From Selenomonadaceae bacterium UBA2897 (GTDB taxonomy: Bacteria > Bacillota > Negativicutes > Selenomonadales > Selenomonadaceae), in the NCBI GenBank assembly GCA_002350105.1, contig DEDT01000025.1, positions 900-51,891 of the forward strand: a stretch of 50,992 nt of DNA, written 5' to 3'. Shown here piece by piece: positions 17,967 to 24,448 of the stretch; position 1 is the first letter of the stretch, and every line of letters begins with the position of its first letter. A program made the translations under genes and the position numbers. Below the pieces are notes generated by a model. That model saw only the letters and a list, made by a program, of their open reading frames with translations. It made no database searches and was not told the DNA's origin.

Positions 17967-18134
17967 ACACGGATGCGCAGAGAAAACGATAAACACGGAT
18001 AAAAAATACTTAAAAATAAATTTATCACTGAAAAAGGATTCTACCATCCTGAAAGCGAATATTATTAAAGGAAATTCGAAATTTCAGTTAAGCCAGCCAC
18101 ATGGTGGCTGTTACATAAGGAGGAAGATTACTTT

Positions 18135-19295
18135 ATGCAGGCAGTAAAAATTCGCGAAGGCATCTACTGGGTCGGTGCCATTGATTGGAATATGCGCAGC
18201 TTCCACGGATATGCCACGGGACGCGGCTCGACCTACAATGCCTACCTGATTCTCGATGACAAAATCACGCTCATCGATACGGTAAAGGAGCCTTTCAAGG
18301 AAGAACTCCTCGCGCGCATCAGCTCCGTTATCGACCCGTCGAGCATCGACTACATCGTCTCCAGCCACGTCGAGCCCGATCACTCGGGCGCCCTGCCCTT
18401 CATGGCCGAGCACTGCCCCAAGGCCACGATTTTCACGAGCATGCCCCAGGGCCTCAAAGGCCTCATGAACCGCTACGGCGTGCTGAAATATCAGGGTGTC
18501 AAGGCCGGCGAAATCCTGCGCCTCGGCAAGCGCACGCTGCAGTTCCTGCCCGTACCGATGCTGCACTGGCCAGACAGCATGGTCACCTACTGCCCCGAGG
18601 AAAAGATCCTCTTCTCCAACGATGCCTTTGGTGAGCATTATGCGACGAGCCGCCGCTTCGATGATGAAAATGACCTGCCGACCATCCTCTTCGAGGCACA
18701 GAAGTACTATGCGAACATCCTCATGCTCTACGGCATGCAGGCGCAGAAGGCACTCAAGGCACTCGCGCCCTTCGACATTGAGATGATTGCCACGGGACAT
18801 GGCATCATCTGGCGCAAATACATCAAGGAAATTCTCGGCTGCTACCAGAAATGGTCCACGCACACCGTCGAGGAGCGTGCCGTCGTCGTCTACGACAGCA
18901 TGTGGGGCAGCACGGAAAAGATGGCACGCTGCATCGCCGAAGCCTTCCAACAGAAGGGCATCCCCGCCGAGTTCTATGACATCAAGAAGAACGAGCTCTC
19001 CGACATCATGACGGATGTGCTCACAGCCAAATACCTTGCCGTCGGTTCTCCGACCATCAACAACCAGATGATGCCGACCATCGCCGCTTTCCTCTGCTAT
19101 CTGCAGGGTCTCGCCCCGAAGAATCATCAGGCCTTCGCTTTCGGCTCCTTTGGCTGGGGCGGCCAGAGCATCCAGCAGGTCGAGACGGCGCTGAAGCAGG
19201 CTGGCTGCACGATCTGCCACGACAAGGTCCGCCTGCAGAACAAACCGTCCGACGAAGACCTGCAGGAAATCACGCAGAGTATCCTCAACATGTAA
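18135..19295 (+). CDS. FprA-type flavodiiron protein
   Basis: Two-domain A-type flavoprotein that reduces oxygen or nitric oxide to protect an anaerobe. 386 residues: an N-terminal metallo-beta-lactamase-like domain (about 1-245) with the diiron ligands in SHVEPDHSG, PMLHWPDSM, SNDAFGEH and ATGHGIIWR, then a flavodoxin domain (about 250-386) with the FMN phosphate loop YDSMWGSTEKMA. All the expected ligand positions are present, so it should bind both cofactors. AAGGAGG lies upstream of the ATG. The gene is transcribed alone and ends at a strong bidirectional terminator. The in vivo electron donor (usually rubredoxin) is not in the window. Confidence 0.94.
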   Translation: MQAVKIREGIYWVGAIDWNMRSFHGYATGRGSTYNAYLILDDKITLIDTVKEPFKEELLARISSVIDPSSIDYIVSSHVEPDHSGALPFMAEHCPKATIFTSMPQGLKGLMNRYGVLKYQGVKAGEILRLGKRTLQFLPVPMLHWPDSMVTYCPEEKILFSNDAFGEHYATSRRFDDENDLPTILFEAQKYYANILMLYGMQAQKALKALAPFDIEMIATGHGIIWRKYIKEILGCYQKWSTHTVEERAVVVYDSMWGSTEKMARCIAEAFQQKGIPAEFYDIKKNELSDIMTDVLTAKYLAVGSPTINNQMMPTIAAFLCYLQGLAPKNHQAFAFGSFGWGGQSIQQVETALKQAGCTICHDKVRLQNKPSDEDLQEITQSILNM

Positions 19296-19315
19296 AAAAC
19301 ATATCACGGCATAGC

Positions 19316-19349
19316 AAAAGGCCCAGCCTCTCCCGAGGCTGGGCCTTTT
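19316..19349. terminator. Bidirectional terminator between the flavodiiron gene and the convergent small gene
   Basis: A perfect 15-base-pair stem (19316-19330 with 19335-19349) with loop TCCC and a four-base T end on either strand. It can end both the plus-strand flavodiiron transcript and the minus-strand gene at 19361-19771. Confidence 0.9.
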
Positions 19350-19360
19350 GCCGCTCCATA

Positions 19361-19771
19361 TCAGTCGTCGTGATGACGTTTGCTGTTGAAACTGTCCAAT
19401 GCGATTACTGTGGCACCTGGCGGATGATGTGTCTCGGCCACACGGCGCCGCGGCTTCTGTACTGGTCTCTCCTCCATCACCGGTTCTTCCAGCAACTCCT
19501 CCATGTGTATATCCGCGAGGTAAACACGCAACAAACCCTTGCGTCTCGCCTCGCGGATATTGCGTGCCATCAGGGTAACGGCCCGATCCTGAATCTCCAG
19601 CAGGCTGCCCTGACAGGCATGTTCCCCCAGGCCGGCTGCCAGCCCGAAACGCATCAACAGTTCCGGCAGCTTGCCGCGTGAATAGGCAAACTGCATACGC
19701 TCCTGCAGACGGATAGCGGCACGTACAAGAATGCTATCGAGGCGCTCATCGAAACTTTTACAAGGTTTCAT
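19361..19771 (-). CDS. Uncharacterised 136-residue protein
   Basis: Not recognised. The N-terminal two thirds look helical and soluble (FDERLDSILVRAAIRLQERM; ARNIREARRKGLLRVYLADI). The C-terminal third is proline/basic-rich (PVQKPRRRVAETHHPPG) and ends in a charged tail. There is no signal peptide or membrane segment. The start at 19769-19771 is supported by GGGAGGTG nine bases upstream; a longer frame starting at 19792 lacks a site. It stands alone, convergent with the flavodiiron gene, with a 112-base AT-rich gap behind it in which I see no clear promoter. Confidence 0.6.
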   Translation of the reverse strand: MKPCKSFDERLDSILVRAAIRLQERMQFAYSRGKLPELLMRFGLAAGLGEHACQGSLLEIQDRAVTLMARNIREARRKGLLRVYLADIHMEELLEEPVMEERPVQKPRRRVAETHHPPGATVIALDSFNSKRHHDD

Positions 19772-19883
19772 CGTGCCACCTCCCGCTAGCATATATCAAG
19801 CAAAAATTTTCCTCTTCAAATTGCTAATTCGACAAAAGCACGGCAATTCCTGCTTAAACGTATCCATTTTATACGAATTTTAT

Positions 19884-21173
19884 TTATTTTACCCGCAATG
19901 CAATGGTGAAGGTAGTGCCCTTGCCTAAAGTGCTCTTAATGTTTATATGACCATGATAGAGCCCCACAAGCTCCTGTGCGATAGCAAGTCCCAGCCCGTT
20001 GCCGCCCATCTCGCGTGAGCGTGCCTTATCGACGCGGTAAAAGCGGTCAAAAATCTTCTCCTGATCCTCTGGCGCGATGCCGATACCTGTATCGCTGACG
20101 GCGAACTTCACCCAGCCCTTGTCAGCAGGCAGCAACGTTGCTTTAACCTTGCCACCGTCCGGCGTGTATTTCACGGCATTATCAATGAAGATCAGCACGA
20201 GCTGCCGCAGCTTCGACTCATCGGCATGGATGACCGTACGCGGCAGATGCTCCGCCTCGATCGTGATGTGTTTCTGCTCGGCCAAAGGCGCCATGAGGCG
20301 CGCCGTCTGTTCGATGACCTCCGCCAAATCGAACTTACTCGGCTTGAGCTTCAGGGCCTTGTTGTCGCTGCGCGCCACGAGCAGCAGGTCCGAGACGAGC
20401 TTCGTCATCTTCTTGACCTCATCGCGCACGTCGGCGATGACCTGCTTGAGGAAAGGCGACTTTATCGAGGGGTCATTCTCCAACAGATCGGCAGAGGCCA
20501 TGACCACGGCGAGCGGCGTACGCAGCTCATGCGAGGCATCGGCCGCGAACTGGCGCTGTTTCTCGTAGGCCTGCTTCAACGGTACCATAGCCCTACCTGA
20601 GAGCAGATGCGCGATAAAGAGCGCGATGATCAGCATGAGCACGCCGGTCACGGCCAGTGCATAGGTCGCCTTTTCGAGACCATAGTAGATGGCCGTGATA
20701 TCCTTGCCCACATAGGCCGTCTGTACGCCATCGTCGAGCCTGATCACCTTGCTCGTCATCATGAGTTTCGATGCACGGCCGCGCTGATTCGGCTTCGTGA
20801 AGACCACGACCTCGTCGGCCGGCGATTGCCAGGTCGAAATCTGGTCAAGAATAAAAGGTTCGATGCGGAATGAGGCCCGGGCAAAGTTCACGAGCCGTCC
20901 ATCGTCATCAAAGACGTAGATAAACAGGCGGTCGTTGCTGCTCTTATACTCCGGCACATCTTCCGGCAAGGCACCGGGGTGCTGGGCCGCATACTCCTGC
21001 ACTTCCGCCACGTCGTGGGCCGTATCGAGGAGTTCCCTTGCCTGCTCTGAGGTGATAGCCCACTCCATCGTGCTGCGCACCGCGAAGAGCATCACGGCGA
21101 GGAACAACACCATGATGATGGTGTAGAGCAGCGTGAGACGGCGCCGGCTGCGGCCAAAGATATTCGTCGCCAT
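19884..21173 (-). CDS. Sensor histidine kinase of an OmpR-type two-component system
   Basis: Membrane sensor kinase, 429 residues. There are two membrane helices (about 12-33 and 170-192) bordering an extracytoplasmic sensor region of about 135 residues. A short linker leads to the dimerisation/phosphoacceptor box FAADASHELRTPLAVV, where the histidine is autophosphorylated, and then the ATPase domain with IDNAVKYTPDGG (N box), VSDTGIGIAPEDQ (G1), IFDRFYRVDKARSR (F box) and NGLGLAIA (G2). All catalytic boxes are intact. Its start immediately follows the response-regulator stop, so the two are co-translated. The signal sensed is unknown. Confidence 0.95.
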   Translation of the reverse strand: MATNIFGRSRRRLTLLYTIIMVLFLAVMLFAVRSTMEWAITSEQARELLDTAHDVAEVQEYAAQHPGALPEDVPEYKSSNDRLFIYVFDDDGRLVNFARASFRIEPFILDQISTWQSPADEVVVFTKPNQRGRASKLMMTSKVIRLDDGVQTAYVGKDITAIYYGLEKATYALAVTGVLMLIIALFIAHLLSGRAMVPLKQAYEKQRQFAADASHELRTPLAVVMASADLLENDPSIKSPFLKQVIADVRDEVKKMTKLVSDLLLVARSDNKALKLKPSKFDLAEVIEQTARLMAPLAEQKHITIEAEHLPRTVIHADESKLRQLVLIFIDNAVKYTPDGGKVKATLLPADKGWVKFAVSDTGIGIAPEDQEKIFDRFYRVDKARSREMGGNGLGLAIAQELVGLYHGHINIKSTLGKGTTFTIALRVK

Positions 21174-21848
21174 TTACGCCTGCCCCGCCTCCAGCCGGTA
21201 ACCCACGCCGCGCACGGTCTTGATGATGCCACTGCCATCACCGAGTTTCTTGCGCAAAATCTTCATATAGGAATCGATATTGTTCGAGCTGACATCCGAC
21301 TCCAGGCCCCAGATGCGATCAAGAATGATGTCACGTGGCACCACGATGCCGATATTCTGCGCCAGAAGGTCAAAAATCTGGAACTCACGCGGCGAGAGCT
21401 GGATAACTTCATCGCCCTTCTTCAGCACCTTCGCCGTGCGGTTGAGCGTGAAGCCGCCCACCTGCACGATGTCCTGCTGAATCTTCTGCGTACTGCGGCG
21501 ACCGAGTGCGCGCAGCCGTGCCAGCAGCTCGGCAAACTCAAAGGGCTTCACGAGGTAATCATCTGCCCCGGCATCGAGCCCCGTCACACGATCCTCCACG
21601 GAGTCACGCGCCGTCAGGATGAGGATGGCCCGCGAGTATCCTTCCTTGCGCAGGCGGCTGCAGGCATCGACGCCCGACTCCCCCGGCATCATCCAGTCCA
21701 GCACGAGGATATCGTAATCCGTGTACATCGCGTACTCGTAGATATCGCTGCCATTCGTAACCCAATCCACCTGAATCTCGTTCTGCTCCAACATATATTT
21801 AATCAGTTTCCCGAGGCGTGCATCATCCTCGGCCAGTAAAACGCGCAT
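21174..21848 (-). CDS. OmpR/PhoB-family response regulator
   Basis: Transcription factor partner of the kinase that follows, 224 residues. The receiver domain (1-120) has the acidic pair EDD after MRVLLA, the phosphoacceptor aspartate in ILVLDWMMPG, the conserved threonine in LILTARDS and the lysine in DDYLVKPFEF. The C-terminal winged helix contains QLSPREFQIFDLLAQN and DSYMKILRKKLG with the end motif TVRGVGYRL. The ATG at 21846-21848 was chosen for its GGGGAGG site. A TATAAT at 21879-21884 on the minus strand probably drives the operon. That promoter is back-to-back with the promoter of the small toxin-like gene. Confidence 0.95.
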   Translation of the reverse strand: MRVLLAEDDARLGKLIKYMLEQNEIQVDWVTNGSDIYEYAMYTDYDILVLDWMMPGESGVDACSRLRKEGYSRAILILTARDSVEDRVTGLDAGADDYLVKPFEFAELLARLRALGRRSTQKIQQDIVQVGGFTLNRTAKVLKKGDEVIQLSPREFQIFDLLAQNIGIVVPRDIILDRIWGLESDVSSNNIDSYMKILRKKLGDGSGIIKTVRGVGYRLEAGQA

Positions 21849-21913
21849 AAAATATACCTCCCCAATCTGTTCACGTATATTATACATTTGCTATACTGAA
21901 AATCCACTGTATG

Positions 21914-21922
21914 TGCTATAAT
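21914..21922 (+). promoter_or_regulatory. Extended -10 promoter of the small hydrophobic peptide gene
   Basis: TGCTATAAT matches the TGnTATAAT extended -10 consensus. No good -35 is seen at normal spacing, which fits extended -10 promoters. The transcript would start near 21929 and run about 220 bases to the terminator at 22114-22149. Confidence 0.65.
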
Positions 21923-21970
21923 AGTATACGCCACGACCTGACCAATCGACCTTACGGCACGGGAGGGGGT

Positions 21971-21992
21971 GTTACTGTCATGACCTTCCATG
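21971..21992 (+). repeat. Direct repeat copy 1 over the toxin-like start codon
   Basis: The nine bases GTTACTGTC followed by ATGACC and CCAT recur at 22151-22171 with single-base indels. This copy spans the peptide start codon (21980-21982) and lies just after its ribosome-binding site. It can also fold as a small hairpin (TCATG...CATGA) with loop ACCTTC. Confidence 0.8.
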
Positions 21993-22069
21993 AAGCAATG
22001 CTTTCCCTGCTCATCAGCATACTAGGCAGCATCCTGGGAACGCTGATACTGCAGATGCTGGGGTTGTAG
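21980..22069 (+). CDS. 29-residue hydrophobic peptide, candidate type I toxin (Fst-like locus)
   Basis: Too short for ordinary gene calls. The peptide starts MTFHEAMLSLL and continues as one uninterrupted hydrophobic helix to the stop, ending LQMLGL, with no charged tail. It would insert in the inner membrane. GGGAGGGGG lies ten bases upstream of the ATG, with an extended -10 promoter before that and a strong hairpin terminator 45 bases after the stop. The arrangement of promoter, direct repeats, bidirectional terminator and convergent antisense promoter is that of the par (fst) type I toxin-antitoxin locus. The peptide does not show the charged C-terminal tail of Fst, so it may be a new family. 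Function is inferred from layout only. Confidence 0.7.
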   Translation: MTFHEAMLSLLISILGSILGTLILQMLGL

Positions 22070-22109
22070 CAGCAGCAACCATGTGGCACCAGCAAGACGA
22101 GCCTGACCA

Positions 22110-22176
22110 GCTCAAAAGCCCCTATGGTGACCAAACCATAGGGGCTTTTTGTTACTGTCGATGACCTCCATCGATA
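22110..22176 (-). ncRNA. Predicted antisense RNA of the toxin-like locus, about 65 nt
   Basis: A minus-strand transcript from the promoter at 22182-22210 would start near 22176, include a 5' stem-loop (22152-22163 with 22169-22180, 12 pairs with one G-U, loop GAGGT) and end at the shared terminator. Its 5' half is complementary to the peptide's start region at 21971-21991: nine, seven and four base pairs separated by single bulges. It could therefore block translation in trans. The loop GAGGT can also kiss the ACCUU loop of the sense hairpin. This is predicted by eye from promoter, terminator and complementarity. Confidence 0.65.
22114..22149. terminator. Shared bidirectional terminator of the toxin-like mRNA and the antisense RNA
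   Basis: A perfect 15-base-pair stem (22114-22128 with 22135-22149) with a six-base loop. On the plus strand it is followed by TTTTTG. On the minus strand the T end is shorter (CTTTTGAG) and the loop reads TTGGTC, which contains a YUNR U-turn motif of the kind used for RNA-RNA recognition in par. Confidence 0.9.
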
Positions 22177-22180
22177 GTAA
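22151..22180 (+). repeat. Direct repeat copy 2 and inverted repeat at the 5' end of the antisense RNA
   Basis: The first 21 bases repeat the 21971-21992 sequence with single-base indels. The segment 22152-22180 is also an inverted repeat (12-base arms, one G-U mismatch), which forms the first stem-loop of the antisense RNA. Confidence 0.8.
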
Positions 22181-22181
22181 T

Positions 22182-22210
22182 ATTATATCTCTTTTTTTTT
22201 GATATAGCAA
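22182..22210 (-). promoter_or_regulatory. Promoter of the antisense RNA
   Basis: Minus-strand TTGCTA and consensus TATAAT are separated by exactly 17 bases, pointing convergently toward the small peptide gene. The -35 ends one base before the last base of the guaB frame and overlaps no gene. Confidence 0.75.
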
Positions 22211-22211
22211 G

Positions 22212-23714
22212 TTAGTTTCTGCCGAACTTGTCCTTGAGGATGACGTCGTGCGAGCCACCCTCAACGATACTCGTCGCAGACACGAGCGTGAGCTTCGCCT
22301 TCTCGCGGAACTCCGGCAGCGTGAGCGCGCCGCAATTGCACATCGTGGAGCGAATCTTCGCGAGCGTCGTATGCACGTTATCCTTCAGCGGGCCGGCATA
22401 CGGTACATAGGAGTCCACGCCCTCCTCGAAGGAAAGCTTGCGGTCGCCGCCGAGATCGTAGCGCTGCCAGTTACGCGCACGGTTCGAGCCCTCGCCCCAG
22501 TATTCCTTATAATAGGTACCGTTGACCTTGACCTTATCCGTCGGGCTCTCGTCGAAGCGGGAGAAATAACGGCCGAGCATGAGGAAGTCTGCGCCCATCG
22601 CGAGGGCCAGCGTCATGTGGTAGTCATGCACGATACCGCCATCGGAGCAGACCGGGATATAGACGCCCGTCTCTTTATAGTACTCATCGCGTGCCTTGCA
22701 GACATCGATGAGTGCCGTGGCCTGGCCACGGCCGATGCCCTTCGTCTCGCGCGTGATGCAGATGGAACCGCCACCGATACCGACCTTGATGAAGTCGGCG
22801 CCGGCCTCGGCGAGGAAGCGGAAGCCATCGCCATCGACGACATTGCCTGCGCCGACCTTCGCCTCAGGATAATGCTCATGCACCCACTGCAGCGTGAGGC
22901 GCTGCCACTCGGAGAAGCCTTCGGAGGAATCGATACAGAGCACATCGGCACCGGCCTCGAGCAGCTTCGGCACGCGCTCCGCATAATCGCGCGTGTTGAT
23001 ACCCGCGCCCACGATATAGCGCTTGTTGGCATCCGTCAGTTCCAGATCATTTTCTTTATTATCCGTATAGTCCTTGCGGAACACCATGTACTTGAGGTGC
23101 TGCTCCTTGTCGACGAGCGGCAGCATGTTCAGTTTGTGTTCCCAAATGAGGTCGTTGGCCATCGGCAGCGTCGTCGTATCGGCATCCGCCGTCACCAGTT
23201 TCTCAAACGGCGTCATGAACTCTTTAGCCTTCGTCTCCATCGTCATGCGGGAGATACGGTAGTCACGACTCGTCACGATGCCGACGAGCTTGCCATTGGC
23301 TTTGCCGTCCTCGGTGACCGCCATCGTGGAATGGCCCGTCTTGCCGAGCAGCTGCAGGATTTCGCCCAGCGTTGTCTCCGGCGTGATGTTGGAATCACTG
23401 CTGACGAAACCGGATTTGTAATGCTTCACGCGGGCAATCATCGCCGCCTCCTGCTCCGGCGTCTGCGAGCCGAAGATAAAGGAGACACCACCTTCCTTGG
23501 CGAGAGCAATGGCCATGGTATCGTTGGATACCGCCTGCATGATGGCCGAGGTCATGGGGATGTTCATCGAGAGCGCCGGCTCCTCACCTTTCTTGAACTT
23601 CACGAGCGGCGTGCGCAGGGAAACATTCTTAGGAATGCACTTGTCCGAAGAATAGCCGGGTACCAGCAGGTACTCGCCAAAAGTGTGAGATGGTTCCGAG
23701 AAATAGAATGCCAA
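22212..23714 (-). CDS. guaB: Inosine-5'-monophosphate dehydrogenase
   Basis: NAD-dependent oxidation of IMP to XMP, the committed step of guanine nucleotide synthesis. 500 residues with the N-terminal part of the barrel, an inserted pair of CBS domains (about residues 100-220, with TSRDYRISRM and the VTADADTTTLPMAN stretch), then the catalytic barrel: VLCIDSSEGFSEWQ, the GIGGGSICITRE loop with the catalytic cysteine, SDGGIVHD and the C-terminal flap. This is the longer Firmicutes subtype that begins AFYFSEPSHTFGEYLLVPGYSS. The start is a TTG at 23712-23714, chosen because homology begins there and GAAGGGG precedes it; the open frame extends further without support. Confidence 0.94.
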   Translation of the reverse strand: MAFYFSEPSHTFGEYLLVPGYSSDKCIPKNVSLRTPLVKFKKGEEPALSMNIPMTSAIMQAVSNDTMAIALAKEGGVSFIFGSQTPEQEAAMIARVKHYKSGFVSSDSNITPETTLGEILQLLGKTGHSTMAVTEDGKANGKLVGIVTSRDYRISRMTMETKAKEFMTPFEKLVTADADTTTLPMANDLIWEHKLNMLPLVDKEQHLKYMVFRKDYTDNKENDLELTDANKRYIVGAGINTRDYAERVPKLLEAGADVLCIDSSEGFSEWQRLTLQWVHEHYPEAKVGAGNVVDGDGFRFLAEAGADFIKVGIGGGSICITRETKGIGRGQATALIDVCKARDEYYKETGVYIPVCSDGGIVHDYHMTLALAMGADFLMLGRYFSRFDESPTDKVKVNGTYYKEYWGEGSNRARNWQRYDLGGDRKLSFEEGVDSYVPYAGPLKDNVHTTLAKIRSTMCNCGALTLPEFREKAKLTLVSATSIVEGGSHDVILKDKFGRN

Positions 23715-23815
23715 CTTAACCCCTTCTTTCTGAAATAATAAGGACTTTGGAAAAAGAAAATGCAAGGACGTACGACCTGTTTCCGACCGTAAATCCTTTG
23801 AAATATATTGTTGCA

Positions 23816-23844
23816 ATTCTACTACATCGCCGCGCCGCTGTCAA
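23816..23844 (-). promoter_or_regulatory. Promoter of guaB
   Basis: Minus-strand TTGACA and TAGAAT are separated by 17 bases. The transcript would carry a leader of about 95 bases before the TTG start, in which I see no recognisable riboswitch. Confidence 0.8.
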
Positions 23845-23904
23845 TCCATCCAGGGAAATTTGGTTTACAACTTTACAACTGCACAAAATTTGGCAATACA
23901 AAAA

Positions 23905-23931
23905 GGAGCCCCAGGTACTACCCAGAACTCC
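23905..23931 (-). terminator. Terminator after ssrA
   Basis: On the minus strand GGAGTTCTGGGT and ACCTGGGGCTCC can pair as a 12-base-pair RNA stem with four G-U pairs around loop AGT, followed by TTTTTG. It lies 35 bases downstream of the tmRNA 3' end. Confidence 0.6.
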
Positions 23932-23965
23932 CTCGCTATAAAAAACCGTACGGTATGTTATCCAC

Positions 23966-24317
23966 TGGTGGAGACGAGGAGAATCGAACTCCTGTCCGCA
24001 GCAAGTGTCACACGAACTTCTCCGAGCGCAGCCTCGTATTTTTATTTAGGCTTGCCACCGCCTACGGGCAGGCTGCAGCGCACCGATCTCGATGAAGTTC
24101 CCTGAGAGATCTCCGAGAATTGACCCTCAGGTATCCCGCAATTGACCCCTTATCTCATCCCGCGGGAGAGGACGGGACAGGGGTTAGCCTCAAGCGGCTA
24201 AAGCGTAGTCTTCGTTAGCTTTTATATTTAATAAAAGTTTCACCTTACTAACGGGTTGATGACCCCCCGGCTCGCTATTCATGCCCCAGCTTACCACGTC
24301 GAGACCATTGCGTCCCC
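23966..24317 (-). ncRNA. ssrA: Transfer-messenger RNA (tmRNA)
   Basis: Rescues stalled ribosomes by trans-translation. The 5' end GGGGACGCAATGG pairs with the 3' end GTCTCCACCA to make the alanine acceptor arm, and the T-arm GGAGTTCGATTCTCC is visible just before the 3' end. The tag-coding frame at 24190-24219 reads ANEDYALAA followed by TGA, giving the full tag AANEDYALAA with the alanine carried by the RNA. The length of about 352 bases is normal. It has its own promoter at 24363-24391. Confidence 0.96.
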
Positions 24318-24362
24318 ACACTGTACACCAACGAAGCATGTCATGAATATCATTGTATTTCA

Positions 24363-24391
24363 ATAATATCATGCAAATTTCTTGCCGTCAA
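24363..24391 (-). promoter_or_regulatory. Promoter of ssrA
   Basis: Minus-strand TTGACG and TATTAT are separated by 17 bases. The start point would be about 40 bases upstream of the mature 5' end, consistent with a processed precursor. Confidence 0.75.
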
Positions 24392-24448
24392 GCAAAACGT
24401 TGCCATTTTTAATATTACGTTTCTCCGACCTCTATTCACCTTACCGGC

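Noticed and set aside
19361..19792. Longer version of the small unknown gene starting at 19792
   Set aside because: The extra seven codons overlap the ribosome-binding site of the better-supported start at 19771.
21980..22069. Leader peptide or fragment of a larger membrane protein
   Set aside because: There is no downstream gene on the same strand before the terminator, and the frame has its own promoter, ribosome site and stop. The convergent promoter and direct repeat fit a type I toxin better.
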